Part shown: piece after piece, positions 16,941 through 25,000 of the stretch
Numbering within the stretch: the stretch's first letter is position 1
How the letters are laid out: every line of letters starts with the position of its first letter
Source: Sphingobium bisphenolivorans
GTDB taxonomy: Bacteria > Pseudomonadota > Alphaproteobacteria > Sphingomonadales > Sphingomonadaceae
Length of the DNA stretch: 39,373 nt
Reading direction: 5' to 3'
Assembly (NCBI RefSeq): GCF_000412635.1
Contig: NZ_ASTG01000014.1
Location: forward strand, 1-39,373
Made by a program: the position numbers and the translations under genes
Notes under the pieces: generated by a model
What the model saw: only the letters and a program-made list of their open reading frames with translations
Database searches by the model: none
Told to the model about the DNA's origin: nothing

Positions 16941-17336
16941 ATGCGTCCCTTCGCCTTTCTTCCTCTCGCGGCGATCGCGCTCGCTCCCTTCGCGCTGGGA
17001 AGCGCCGCGCGGGCCGAGCCGCCGCAGAAAATCTTCAACCTGATCGTCTATGGCGATGATCCCTGCCCCAAGGGCGAGGGCGACGAGATCATCGTCTGTG
17101 CGCGGCGGCCGGAGTCCGAACGCTATCGCATCCCCAAGAAGCTGAGGGAAAAGCCGGCGCCCTCCGGCGGCCCCGGCTGGGGCAGCCAGGTCGCGACGAT
17201 GGAGCAGGTTCAGCGGCAGACGCTGCCGGGCAGCTGCTCGGCGATCGGCAGCAACGGCTTTACCGGCTGCACCGCCAAGATGCTGGAACAATGGTTCGCC
17301 GAGCGGCGGATGCAGGAGTCCAGGGGCGAGCCTTGA
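16941..17336 (+). CDS. Exported four-Cys protein of unknown function, paralogue 2
   Basis: The 131-residue product has a signal peptide (MRPFAFLPLAAIALAPFALG, cut after ARA) and the same core as the preceding gene: VYGDDPCPKGEGDEI, IVCARRPESERYRIPKKLR, a Trp-Gly segment, and SCSAIGSNGFTGC. All four cysteines align. It lacks the long Ala/Glu-rich tail of paralogue 1. This indicates a local duplication followed by gain or loss of the tail. AAGGA stands ten bases before the ATG at 16941. The 68-base gap between the two genes shows no terminator. Confidence 0.75.
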   Translation: MRPFAFLPLAAIALAPFALGSAARAEPPQKIFNLIVYGDDPCPKGEGDEIIVCARRPESERYRIPKKLREKPAPSGGPGWGSQVATMEQVQRQTLPGSCSAIGSNGFTGCTAKMLEQWFAERRMQESRGEP

Positions 17337-17495
17337 GGGGCTGGGTGTCCAGCCGGTAGCAACATGGCTGGTGCGAAGGCACTCGAACGAGAATGGTCCT
17401 GCCCTCTGAACTGGGATCCTGCTTTCGCAGGAGCAGGTTGGGCCTGAAAAGGCGAAGGACTTGCCTCGCGCGCCAATCTATCCTAGGGCAATCCC
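17337..17495. other. Spacer between the exported paralogue and the Mn riboswitch
   Basis: This 159-base stretch has no supported gene. It must contain the promoter for the riboswitch transcript, but I cannot point to boxes with confidence. Confidence 0.4.
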
Positions 17496-17619
17496 GTCAT
17501 CTGGGGAGTAGCCAGCCGTTCCGAATGCGGAACGGGCCGTTCGTCAACATATTTGGCCGAGAGGTCATGGCGGACGGGATGGAGAGCCACGGCTCTCTTA
17601 ATCGGGCGAGACTAATGGC
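17496..17619 (+). promoter_or_regulatory. yybP-ykoY manganese riboswitch aptamer
   Basis: The conserved GGGGAGTAGC is at 17503-17512, CGTCAACATAT at about 17542-17552 and GGCGAGACTAATG at about 17605-17617. These match the two metal-binding loops and closing region of the yybP-ykoY family. GTCAT (17496-17500) and ATGGC (17615-17619) can form P1. An internal GAGAGCC/GGCTCTC hairpin lies at about 17583-17598. One loop base departs from the form I recall (CATAT for CATAC). It precedes a UPF0016 gene, a known partner of this Mn2+ sensor. Confidence 0.8.
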
Positions 17620-17633
17620 ATCGGCTCTTCCGG

Positions 17634-17689
17634 TCCGGCCGGGCGGGGAGAGGCGGTGGCATTGTGTCTTGTTCTTGCCCGGCCCCGGA
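17634..17689 (+). promoter_or_regulatory. Predicted expression-platform hairpin masking the ribosome binding site
   Basis: TCCGGCCGGGC (17634-17644) can pair with GCCCGGCC-CC-GGA (17677-17689), with a two-base bulge. The last GGA belongs to the weak ribosome binding site GGAA (17687-17690) of the next gene. This would let the riboswitch act on translation. Inference from pairing only. Confidence 0.45.
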
Positions 17690-17697
17690 AAATTCGC

Positions 17698-18276
17698 ATG
17701 GAAGCCCTTCTGACATCCACCGCCATCGTCTCGCTCGCCGAGATGGGAGACAAGACGCAGCTGCTGGCGATGCTGCTGGCCACGCGGTTCCGCAAACCCC
17801 TGCCGATCATCGCGGGCATATTGTTCGCCACGCTCGCCAACCATTTCCTTGCCGCTTTGGTGGGCCATTCGATCGCGGGCGTGCTGACGCAGGACTGGTT
17901 CCGCTATGCGGTGGCGGCAAGCTTCATCGCCATGGCGGGATGGACGCTGATCCCGGACAAGTTCGATGAGGACGAACCGCTGAAGGCTCCGTCCAAGGCG
18001 GGCGTGTTCGTGACGACACTGATCGCCTTCTTCCTCGTCGAGATGGGCGACAAGACGCAGGTGGCGACCGTGGCGCTGGGCGCGCGGTTCGAAAATATAC
18101 TGGCGGTGACGGCAGGGACGACGCTGGGCATGATGATCGCCAATGTACCCGCCGTGCTGTTCGGCGAAGCACTAGCCCGGAAAGTGCCGATGCGCGCGCT
18201 GCAGATCGGCGCAGCGCTGCTGTTCCTGGGGCTGGGACTGTGGATGATCGCTGACTTGCAGGGCTGGATCGGGTAA
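17698..18276 (+). CDS. UPF0016 (GDT1/MneA-type) manganese exporter
   Basis: A 192-residue membrane protein of the UPF0016 family (human TMEM165, yeast Gdt1, Vibrio MneA), cation exporters that lower cytoplasmic Mn2+ or Ca2+. Both family signature motifs are present: EMGDKTQ at residues 15-21 and again at 115-121, one per half of the inverted repeat, within six predicted membrane segments. The charged loop between the halves (DKFDEDEPLKAPSK) is typical. The ATG at 17698 gives the correct first segment. A reading frame open from 17656 would run into the leader. The upstream Mn riboswitch makes manganese the likely substrate. Confidence 0.88.
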   Translation: MEALLTSTAIVSLAEMGDKTQLLAMLLATRFRKPLPIIAGILFATLANHFLAALVGHSIAGVLTQDWFRYAVAASFIAMAGWTLIPDKFDEDEPLKAPSKAGVFVTTLIAFFLVEMGDKTQVATVALGARFENILAVTAGTTLGMMIANVPAVLFGEALARKVPMRALQIGAALLFLGLGLWMIADLQGWIG

Positions 18277-18368
18277 AAATGGAGCTTCCCGCGCCCCCGG
18301 CGGTTGTCAGCGGGCGGCGGCTGTTGCAAGGGGACGAACTGACAATCTCCCCTTTCATTTGGACAGGC

Positions 18369-19307
18369 ATGGGACGCGTGATGAAGGACAGTCTGGTTAC
18401 GGTGTTCGGCGGCGGCGGCTTTCTGGGCCGGCAGGTTGCACAGGCGCTGATGGCGCGCGGCGCGCGGGTGCGCGTGGCGCAGCGGGACCTGTCCACCGCG
18501 ATGCGCGTCAAGCCGCTTGGCGCTCTGGGCCAGACGCAGTTCGTCGCGGCCGACATCCGCAAGCCGCAGAGCGTCGCCCGCGCGCTGGTGGGGAGCGACA
18601 TCGTCATCAACCTGGTCGGGGTGCTGAGCGGCGATTTCGAAGGGTCGCATCATGACGGCGCCGCCAATGTCGCGAAGGCCGCGGCGGACGCGGGCGTCGG
18701 CGCGCTGGTGCATGTGTCGGCCATCGGCGCGGATGCGGCCAGCCCGTCGGCCTATGGCCGGTCCAAGGCGGCGGGTGAAGCGGCGGTGAAGGCCGCCTTC
18801 CCGACCGCGACGATCCTGCGCCCCTCGATCATCTTCGGTCCCGAGGACCAGTTCCTCAACCGCTTCGCCGAGATCATCCGGCTGGCGCCGGTGGTGCCGG
18901 TCATTTCCGCCGAGACGAAGTTCCAGCCCGTCTATGTCGCCGATGTCGCGCATGCGATCGCCAATGCGGCGGCGGAGCCGGGACTTTACGGCAGCAAGAC
19001 CTTCGAACTGGGCGGCCCGCAGACCTTCAGCATGATGGAACTGAACGGCTGGATCGGCAAGGCGATCGGGCGGGAGCGCAGCATGGTCGCGGTGCCGGCC
19101 TCTGTCGCCTCCTTCCTGGCGATGCTGCCGGGCGGCCCGATCACGCGGGACCAGTTGGCGATGCTGCAAACGGATAATGTCGCGGCAGCGGGCGCGCCGG
19201 GCCTTGCCGAGCTGGGCGTTGCGCCGACGCCGATGTCGGCCGTCGCGGACAAGTGGCTGGTGCGCTACCGCCGGCACGGGCGCTTTGCGGGGCGGGTTCA
19301 GGCCTGA
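18369..19307 (+). CDS. NDUFA9-like NAD-dependent epimerase/dehydratase
   Basis: A 312-residue extended short-chain dehydrogenase fold protein, similar to the NDUFA9 accessory subunit of respiratory complex I. The nucleotide site is TVFGGGGFLGRQV (residues 11-23), an aspartate lies in AADIRKPQSV, and NLVGVL and VHVSAIGAD mark the next strands. The catalytic Tyr-Lys pair of active epimerases is seen as AYGRSKAAGE, so activity is possible. The C-terminal part has FELGGPQTFSMMELNGWIG, typical of this subgroup. The complex I operon is not in the window, so membership in complex I is only a family inference. The ATG at 18369 or 18381 may be the start, as neither has a strong ribosome binding site. 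uppP follows. Confidence 0.8.
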   Translation: MGRVMKDSLVTVFGGGGFLGRQVAQALMARGARVRVAQRDLSTAMRVKPLGALGQTQFVAADIRKPQSVARALVGSDIVINLVGVLSGDFEGSHHDGAANVAKAAADAGVGALVHVSAIGADAASPSAYGRSKAAGEAAVKAAFPTATILRPSIIFGPEDQFLNRFAEIIRLAPVVPVISAETKFQPVYVADVAHAIANAAAEPGLYGSKTFELGGPQTFSMMELNGWIGKAIGRERSMVAVPASVASFLAMLPGGPITRDQLAMLQTDNVAAAGAPGLAELGVAPTPMSAVADKWLVRYRRHGRFAGRVQA

Positions 19308-19427
19308 TTTCCGCGCCGTCGGGGCGGTCGGCCGATGGTCCACCGCGCCGGGTTGAAGCGCGATGCTTTGCGCACCCCCTGCTCTTCTGCTCAATAGGGG
19401 CGGCTTGACCGCCGGCACCCTGTTCTC

Positions 19428-19449
19428 GCCCTTCCCGTCCGGGAAGGGC
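19428..19449. repeat. Short perfect hairpin upstream of uppP
   Basis: GCCCTTCCC (19428-19436) and GGGAAGGGC (19441-19449) form a nine-base-pair stem with loop GTCC. No T-run follows on the plus strand. It lies in the 180-base spacer before uppP and may be a terminator or a dispersed palindrome. Nothing else was seen in the spacer apart from AAGGA before the uppP start. Confidence 0.5.
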
Positions 19450-19487
19450 ATCCCTTCTGCTTGACCTTTCAAGGACCAGACGCACCC

Positions 19488-20297
19488 ATGGACCTGCACT
19501 TCCTGACAGTCATCCTGCTTGGCATCGTCGAGGGGCTGACCGAATTCCTCCCCGTGTCCTCCACCGGCCATCTGATCCTAGCGAGCGAACTTCTGGGTTA
19601 TGACGCATCGACCTGGGCGATGTTCAACGTCGTCATCCAGCTGGGCGCCATCCTGGCGGTCGTCGTGCTCTACTGGCGCACCTTCTGGGCGGTGGCGATG
19701 GGACTGCTGCGGCGGGAGCCGGTGAGCTGGCGCTTCCTGCGCAACCTGATCCTCGCCTTCCTGCCCTCGGCGGTGATCGGACTTGCGCTCCACGACTATA
19801 TCGAGACGCTGCTCGGCGCGCCCAAGGTGGTGGCCTGGGCGCTGATCGTCGGCGGTATCGCGATCCTGATGATCGAGCGGATGGTGAAGGAAAACCGCTT
19901 TCACGGCATCGCCGACATCCCCCTCGCCCGCGTGCTCGGCATCGGCTTCATCCAGTGCATATCGATGATCCCGGGCGTCAGCCGGTCGGGCGCGACGATC
20001 ATGGGCGCGCTGACGCTGGGCGTCGAGAGGCGGACGGCGGCGGAGTTCAGCTTCTTCCTCGCCATCCCGACCATGCTGGGGGCGTCCACGCTGGAGCTGC
20101 TGAAGAAGGGCGACCAGATCACTTCGGCGCAGGTCGGCTGGGGCTCCATCGCGCTGGGCTTCGTCGTCTCCTTCATCGTCGCGCTGCTCGTCATCAAATG
20201 GTTCGTCGGCCTTGTCTCGCGGCGCGGTTTCACGCCGTTCGCCTGGTATCGGATCATTGCCGGGGCGGCAGCGCTGGTCTGGCTCTCGATTCGATAA
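19488..20297 (+). CDS. uppP: Undecaprenyl-diphosphatase
   Basis: UppP (BacA) removes a phosphate from undecaprenyl diphosphate, recycling the lipid carrier for peptidoglycan and other glycans, and confers some bacitracin tolerance. The 269-residue product has about eight membrane segments. The active-site motifs are EGLTEFLPVSSTGH (Glu15, Glu19, His28) and PGVSRSG (Ser165, Arg166), which correspond to the family's catalytic glutamates and arginine. The ATG at 19488 follows AAGGA and gives the family N-terminus LHFLTVILLGIVEG. It is followed by a hairpin with five T at 20391-20422. Confidence 0.96.
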   Translation: MDLHFLTVILLGIVEGLTEFLPVSSTGHLILASELLGYDASTWAMFNVVIQLGAILAVVVLYWRTFWAVAMGLLRREPVSWRFLRNLILAFLPSAVIGLALHDYIETLLGAPKVVAWALIVGGIAILMIERMVKENRFHGIADIPLARVLGIGFIQCISMIPGVSRSGATIMGALTLGVERRTAAEFSFFLAIPTMLGASTLELLKKGDQITSAQVGWGSIALGFVVSFIVALLVIKWFVGLVSRRGFTPFAWYRIIAGAAALVWLSIR

Positions 20298-20390
20298 GGC
20301 CGGATCGGACCTAAAACCCAAGGGAAATTGCGTAAGATCCGACCAGTCGAATGAGACCAGCGTCCAAATAGGACAGCCTATATGTCTTAT

Positions 20391-20422
20391 CCTGCAGAAT
20401 CCACGTGACTCTGCGGGTTTTT
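20391..20422 (+). terminator. Terminator-type hairpin between uppP and gltD
   Basis: CCTGCAGA (20391-20398) pairs with TCTGCGGG (20410-20417) with one wobble, followed by five T. It ends 39 bases before the gltD start. It may end the uppP transcript or act in the gltD leader. An adjacent hairpin ATAGGACA/TGTCTTAT lies at 20368-20390. Confidence 0.65.
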
Positions 20423-20461
20423 CTGCTATGAGCGCTCCTGACTTTATCGCAGGGACTCACC

Positions 20462-21913
20462 ATGGCTGATAATCCGATGCTGAAATTCGTGGGAACGGGC
20501 CAGGCCTATCCCGAGAAGCGCTCGGCCGATGATCGCGCCGACGACTTTCTGGAGATCAACCGCAGCTTCCTGCTGGAGCGGGCGGAGGAGCAGGCGTCGC
20601 GCTGCTCGCAGTGCGGCGTGCCCTATTGCTCGACCCACTGTCCGCTGCACAACCATATCCCCGACTGGCTGCGCCTGACGGCGGAGGGCCGGCTGCGCGA
20701 GGCTTATGAACTCAGCAACCTCACCAGCACCATGCCGGAAATCTGCGGCCGCATCTGCCCGCAGGATCGCCTGTGCGAAGGCAATTGCGTCATCGAATTT
20801 TCCGGCCATGGCTCGGTCACCATCGGCAGCGTCGAAAAGTTCATCACCGACACCGCCTGGAAGGAAGGCTGGGTCGAGCCGCTCGTGCCCGGCGCGCCGC
20901 TGGGCCAGTCGGTCGGCGTGATCGGTTCGGGTCCGGCGGGCCTCACCACGGCGGAATATCTGCGCGTGGCAGGCTATGAGGTCCATGTCTACGACCGGCA
21001 TGACCGCGCGGGCGGGCTGCTGACCTATGGCATTCCCGGCTTCAAGCTGGAAAAGGACGTGGTCATGCGCCGCATCCAGCGGCTGAAGGACGGCGGCATC
21101 GTCTTCCATGACAATTTCGAGGTCGGGCGTGACGCCAGCCTGGAGGAATTGCGCAGCCGTCATGACGCCATCCTGATCGCGACCGGCGTCTACAAGCCGC
21201 GCGACATCCGCGCGCCGGGCGTCGGCGCACCGGGCGTGGTGAAGGCGCTCGACTTCCTGATCGCGTCCAACAAGGCGGGCTTCGGCGACGCCGTGCCGGG
21301 CCATGAAGACGGGTCGCTGCTGGCGACGGGCAAGAATGTGGTCGTCATCGGCGGCGGCGACACGGCGATGGACTGCGTGCGCACCGCCATCCGTCAGGGC
21401 GCCAGGTCGGTGAAGTGCCTCTATCGCCGCGACCGGGAAAATATGCCGGGATCGCAGCGCGAAGTCGCCAATGCCGAGGAAGAGGGCGTCGAGTTCGTCT
21501 GGCTTTCCGCCCCCCTCGCCTTCGAGGGCACGGAGCACGTCACCGGCGTCAAGGTCAGCAAGATGCGCCTCGGCCAGCCCGACGCCTCCGGCCGCCGTGC
21601 GCCCGAAGTCGATCCGGGCAGCGAGTTCACGCTGGAAGCGGACCTCGTCATCAAGGCGCTCGGCTATGATCCGGACGAACTCCCCAAGATGTTCGGGGCC
21701 GACGATCTGTCGGTGACCCGCTGGGGCACGCTGCGCGTCGATCACAAGACGATGATGACGTCGATGGACGGCGTGTTCGCGGCGGGCGACATCGTGCGCG
21801 GCGCTTCGCTGGTGGTCTGGGCGATCCGCGACGGCCGCGACGTGACCGAGCATATGCACCGCTATCTGAAGGCGAAGGCCAAGGCGGCGGCGGGCGAGAA
21901 GGTCGCCGCCTGA
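20462..21913 (+). CDS. gltD: Glutamate synthase small (beta) subunit
   Basis: GltD takes electrons from NADPH through FAD and passes them by iron-sulfur clusters to GltB, which makes glutamate from glutamine and 2-oxoglutarate. The 483-residue product has N-terminal cysteines for two 4Fe-4S clusters (CSQCGVPYCSTHCPLH and CGRICPQDRLCEGNC, about residues 48-110). The FAD site is GVIGSGPAGLTTAEYL (about 152) and the NADPH site VVVIGGGDTAMDCVRTA (about 297). The C-terminal segment ALGYDPDELP and VFAAGDIVRGASLVVWAI is typical. The gene lies directly before gltB, the reverse of the usual gltB-gltD order, with a palindromic repeat in the 94-base gap. Confidence 0.97.
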   Translation: MADNPMLKFVGTGQAYPEKRSADDRADDFLEINRSFLLERAEEQASRCSQCGVPYCSTHCPLHNHIPDWLRLTAEGRLREAYELSNLTSTMPEICGRICPQDRLCEGNCVIEFSGHGSVTIGSVEKFITDTAWKEGWVEPLVPGAPLGQSVGVIGSGPAGLTTAEYLRVAGYEVHVYDRHDRAGGLLTYGIPGFKLEKDVVMRRIQRLKDGGIVFHDNFEVGRDASLEELRSRHDAILIATGVYKPRDIRAPGVGAPGVVKALDFLIASNKAGFGDAVPGHEDGSLLATGKNVVVIGGGDTAMDCVRTAIRQGARSVKCLYRRDRENMPGSQREVANAEEEGVEFVWLSAPLAFEGTEHVTGVKVSKMRLGQPDASGRRAPEVDPGSEFTLEADLVIKALGYDPDELPKMFGADDLSVTRWGTLRVDHKTMMTSMDGVFAAGDIVRGASLVVWAIRDGRDVTEHMHRYLKAKAKAAAGEKVAA

Positions 21914-21926
21914 TCCCCTTCTCCCC

Positions 21927-21988
21927 CCGTTCGGTTCGAGCTTGTCGAGAACGGGGGACAGAGTTCTCGACAGGCTCGAACCGAACGG
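21927..21988. repeat. Palindromic dispersed repeat, copy 2 (gltD-gltB spacer)
   Basis: CCGTTCGGTTCGAGC-TTGTCGAGAAC at the left pairs with GTTCTCGACA-GGCTCGAACCGAACGG at the right, a stem of more than 20 pairs with a short loop around ACGGGGGACAGA. It shares its arms with the unit at 2450-2530. It sits 14 bases after the gltD stop and 20 before the gltB start. Confidence 0.8.
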
Positions 21989-22007
21989 ATTTGTGAGGAG
22001 GCATTTC

Positions 22008-25000
22008 ATGGCCAGCACCCCCTATATGGCGAGCCCCGAAGAGCGCGCGCGCCTTGCCGCAGAGGGCATGTATCATCCGGAGATGGAAGGCGATGCCTGT
22101 GGCGTCGGCCTGGTCGCCGCGACCGATGGCCGGCCGAGCCGCCGCGTGGTGGCGAGCGCGATCGACGCGCTGAAGGCGGTGTGGCACCGTGGCGCGGTCG
22201 ACGCCGACGGCAAGACCGGCGACGGCGCGGGCATCCATGTCGACCTGCCGGTGCGCTTCTTCGACGATGCGATCGCGGACTCCGGCCACAAGCCGCTGCC
22301 CAACCGGCTTGCGGTCGGCATGATCTTCCTGCCGCGCACGGACCTCAGCGCGCAGGAAACCTGCCGCACGATCGTTGAATCGGAGATCATCGACGCGGGC
22401 TACACCATCTATGGCTGGCGGCAGGTGCCGGTCGATGTCTCCGTCATCGGCGAGAAGGCGCAGCGCACCCGTCCCGAGATCGAGCAGATCATGATCGCCG
22501 GCCCGATGCCGGAGGAACGCGATCAGGCCGAGTTCGAAAAGGACCTCTACCTCATCCGCCGCCGGATCGAGAAGAAGGTGATCGCTGCGCAGATCCAGGA
22601 CTTTTATATCTGCTCGCTGTCGTGCCGGTCGATCATCTACAAGGGCCTTTTCCTGGCGGAATCGCTGTCGGTCTTCTACCCCGATCTGCGCGACGAGCGG
22701 TTCGAGAGCCGGGTCGCGATCTTCCACCAGCGCTATTCGACCAACACCTTCCCGCAATGGTGGCTGGCCCAGCCGTTCCGCACGCTCGCGCATAATGGTG
22801 AGATCAACACCATTCGCGGCAACAAGAACTGGATGAAGAGCCACGAGATCAAGATGGCCTCCCTGGCCTTTGGCGATCATAGCGAGGACATCAAGCCGGT
22901 GATCCCGGCCGGCGCGTCCGACACCGCCGCGCTCGACGCCGTGTTCGAGGCGATCTGCCGCTCGGGCCGCGATGCGCCGACGGCGAAGCTGATGCTCGTC
23001 CCCGAAGCCTATCAGTCGGCGAGCGCCGAACTGCCGCAGGCGCATGCCGACATGTATGAATATCTCGCCTCGGTGATGGAGCCGTGGGATGGCCCCGCAG
23101 CCCTCGCGATGACGGACGGCCGCTGGGTGGTGGCGGGCGTCGACCGCAACGCGCTGCGGCCGCTGCGCTACACGCTGACCGGCGACAATCTGCTGATCGT
23201 GGGGTCGGAAACCGGCATGGTCGTGGTTCCCGAAACAACCATCGTGCGCAAGGGCCGCATGGGCCCGGGACAGATGATCGCGGTCGATCTGGCCGAGGGC
23301 GTCGTCTACGACGACCGGGAGATCAAGGACCAGATCGCGGGCGAGCGCCCCTATTCGGAGCTGATCAAGGACTTCATGACCGTCAATGATCTGGCCGATG
23401 CGCCGTCCGCCCTGCCCGCCTGGGACAAGGCGGAGCTGACGCGCCGGCAGGTCGCCGCCAACATGACGCTGGAGGATATGGAGCTGATCCTCGCGCCGAT
23501 GGTCGAGGATGCGAAGGAAGCCGTCGGCTCGATGGGCGATGACACCCCGCTCGCGGTCATTTCCGACAAGCCGCGCACGGTCAGCCATTTCTTCCGCCAG
23601 AATTTCAGCCAGGTCACCAACCCGCCGATCGATCCGCTGCGGGAACGCTATGTCATGAGCCTGAAGACGCGCTTCTCCAACCTGCACAATATATTGGAGC
23701 AGGACGCGCAGAACAGCCATGTGCTGGTGCTGGATTCGCCGGTGCTGACCTCGGCGGAGTGGGCTAAGCTGAAGGGCCATTTCGGTCCTGCGGTCGCGGA
23801 AATCGACTGCACCTTCCCCGCCGAGGGCGGGCAGGAGCAGCTGCGCGCCGCGATCAGCCGCATCCGCGAGGAAGCGGAACAGGCCGTGCGCGAGGGCCGC
23901 ACCGAGATCTTCCTGACGGACGAGCATGTGAGTGCCGAACGGGTCGCCATCGCCGGCGTGCTGGCCGCGGCGGCGGTGCACACGCATCTCGTCCGCAAGG
24001 GCCTGCGCAGCTACGCGTCGATCAACGTGCGCTGCGCCGAAGCGCTCGACACCCATTATTTCGCGGTGCTGATCGGCGTCGGCGCGACCACGGTGAACGC
24101 CTATCTGGCCGAAGCGAGCATCGCCGACCGCCATGCGCGCGGCCTGTTCGGCGATCTGAGCCTCGAAGCCTGTTTCGAACGCTACCGCGTCGCGATCAAC
24201 GAAGGCCTGCTCAAGATCATGTCCAAGATGGGCATCGCGGTCATCAGCTCCTATCGCGGCGGCTATAATTTCGAGGCGGTGGGCCTGTCGCGCGCGCTGG
24301 TCAACGACCTCTTCCCCGGCATGCCGGCCAAGATTTCGGGCGAGGGCTATCAGTCGCTCCACTACAGCGCCAAGCTGCGCCACGACCTGGCCTATGACAG
24401 CGCGGCGGTGCGCCTGCCCGTCGGCGGCTTCTACCGCCAGCGCAACGGCGGCGAAACACATGCCTTCTCGGCGCAGCTGATGCATCTGCTGCAGACATCG
24501 GTGGCGACCGACAGCTATTCGACCTATCTGCAGTTCTCGCGCGGGGTGCGCGATCTGCCCCCGGTCTACCTGCGCGACCTGCTGGAGTTCAACTTCGCTC
24601 GCGAGGCGGTGCCGATCGACGAGGTCGAGGCGACCACCGAAATCCGCAAGCGCTTCGTGACGCCCGGCATGTCCTTGGGCGCACTGTCGCCCGAAGCGCA
24701 TGAGACGCTGGCGATCGCGATGAACCGGATCGGCGCCAAGGCGGTGTCGGGCGAAGGCGGCGAGGATGCGAACCGCTTCAAACCCTACGAAAATGGCGAC
24801 AATGCGAACTCCGTCATCAAGCAGATCGCGTCGGGCCGCTTTGGCGTCCATGCCGAATATCTGGGGTCGGCCGAGGAAATCGAGATCAAGGTCGCGCAGG
24901 GTGCCAAGCCCGGCGAGGGCGGCCAGCTGCCCGGTTTCAAGGTGACCGAGTTCATCGCCAAGCTGCGCCATGCGACGCCCGGCGTGACGCTGATCTCGCC

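Noticed and set aside
17904..19571. A 555-codon open frame on the minus strand
   Set aside because: It covers the exporter and NDUFA9-like genes in antisense and has no recognisable motif.
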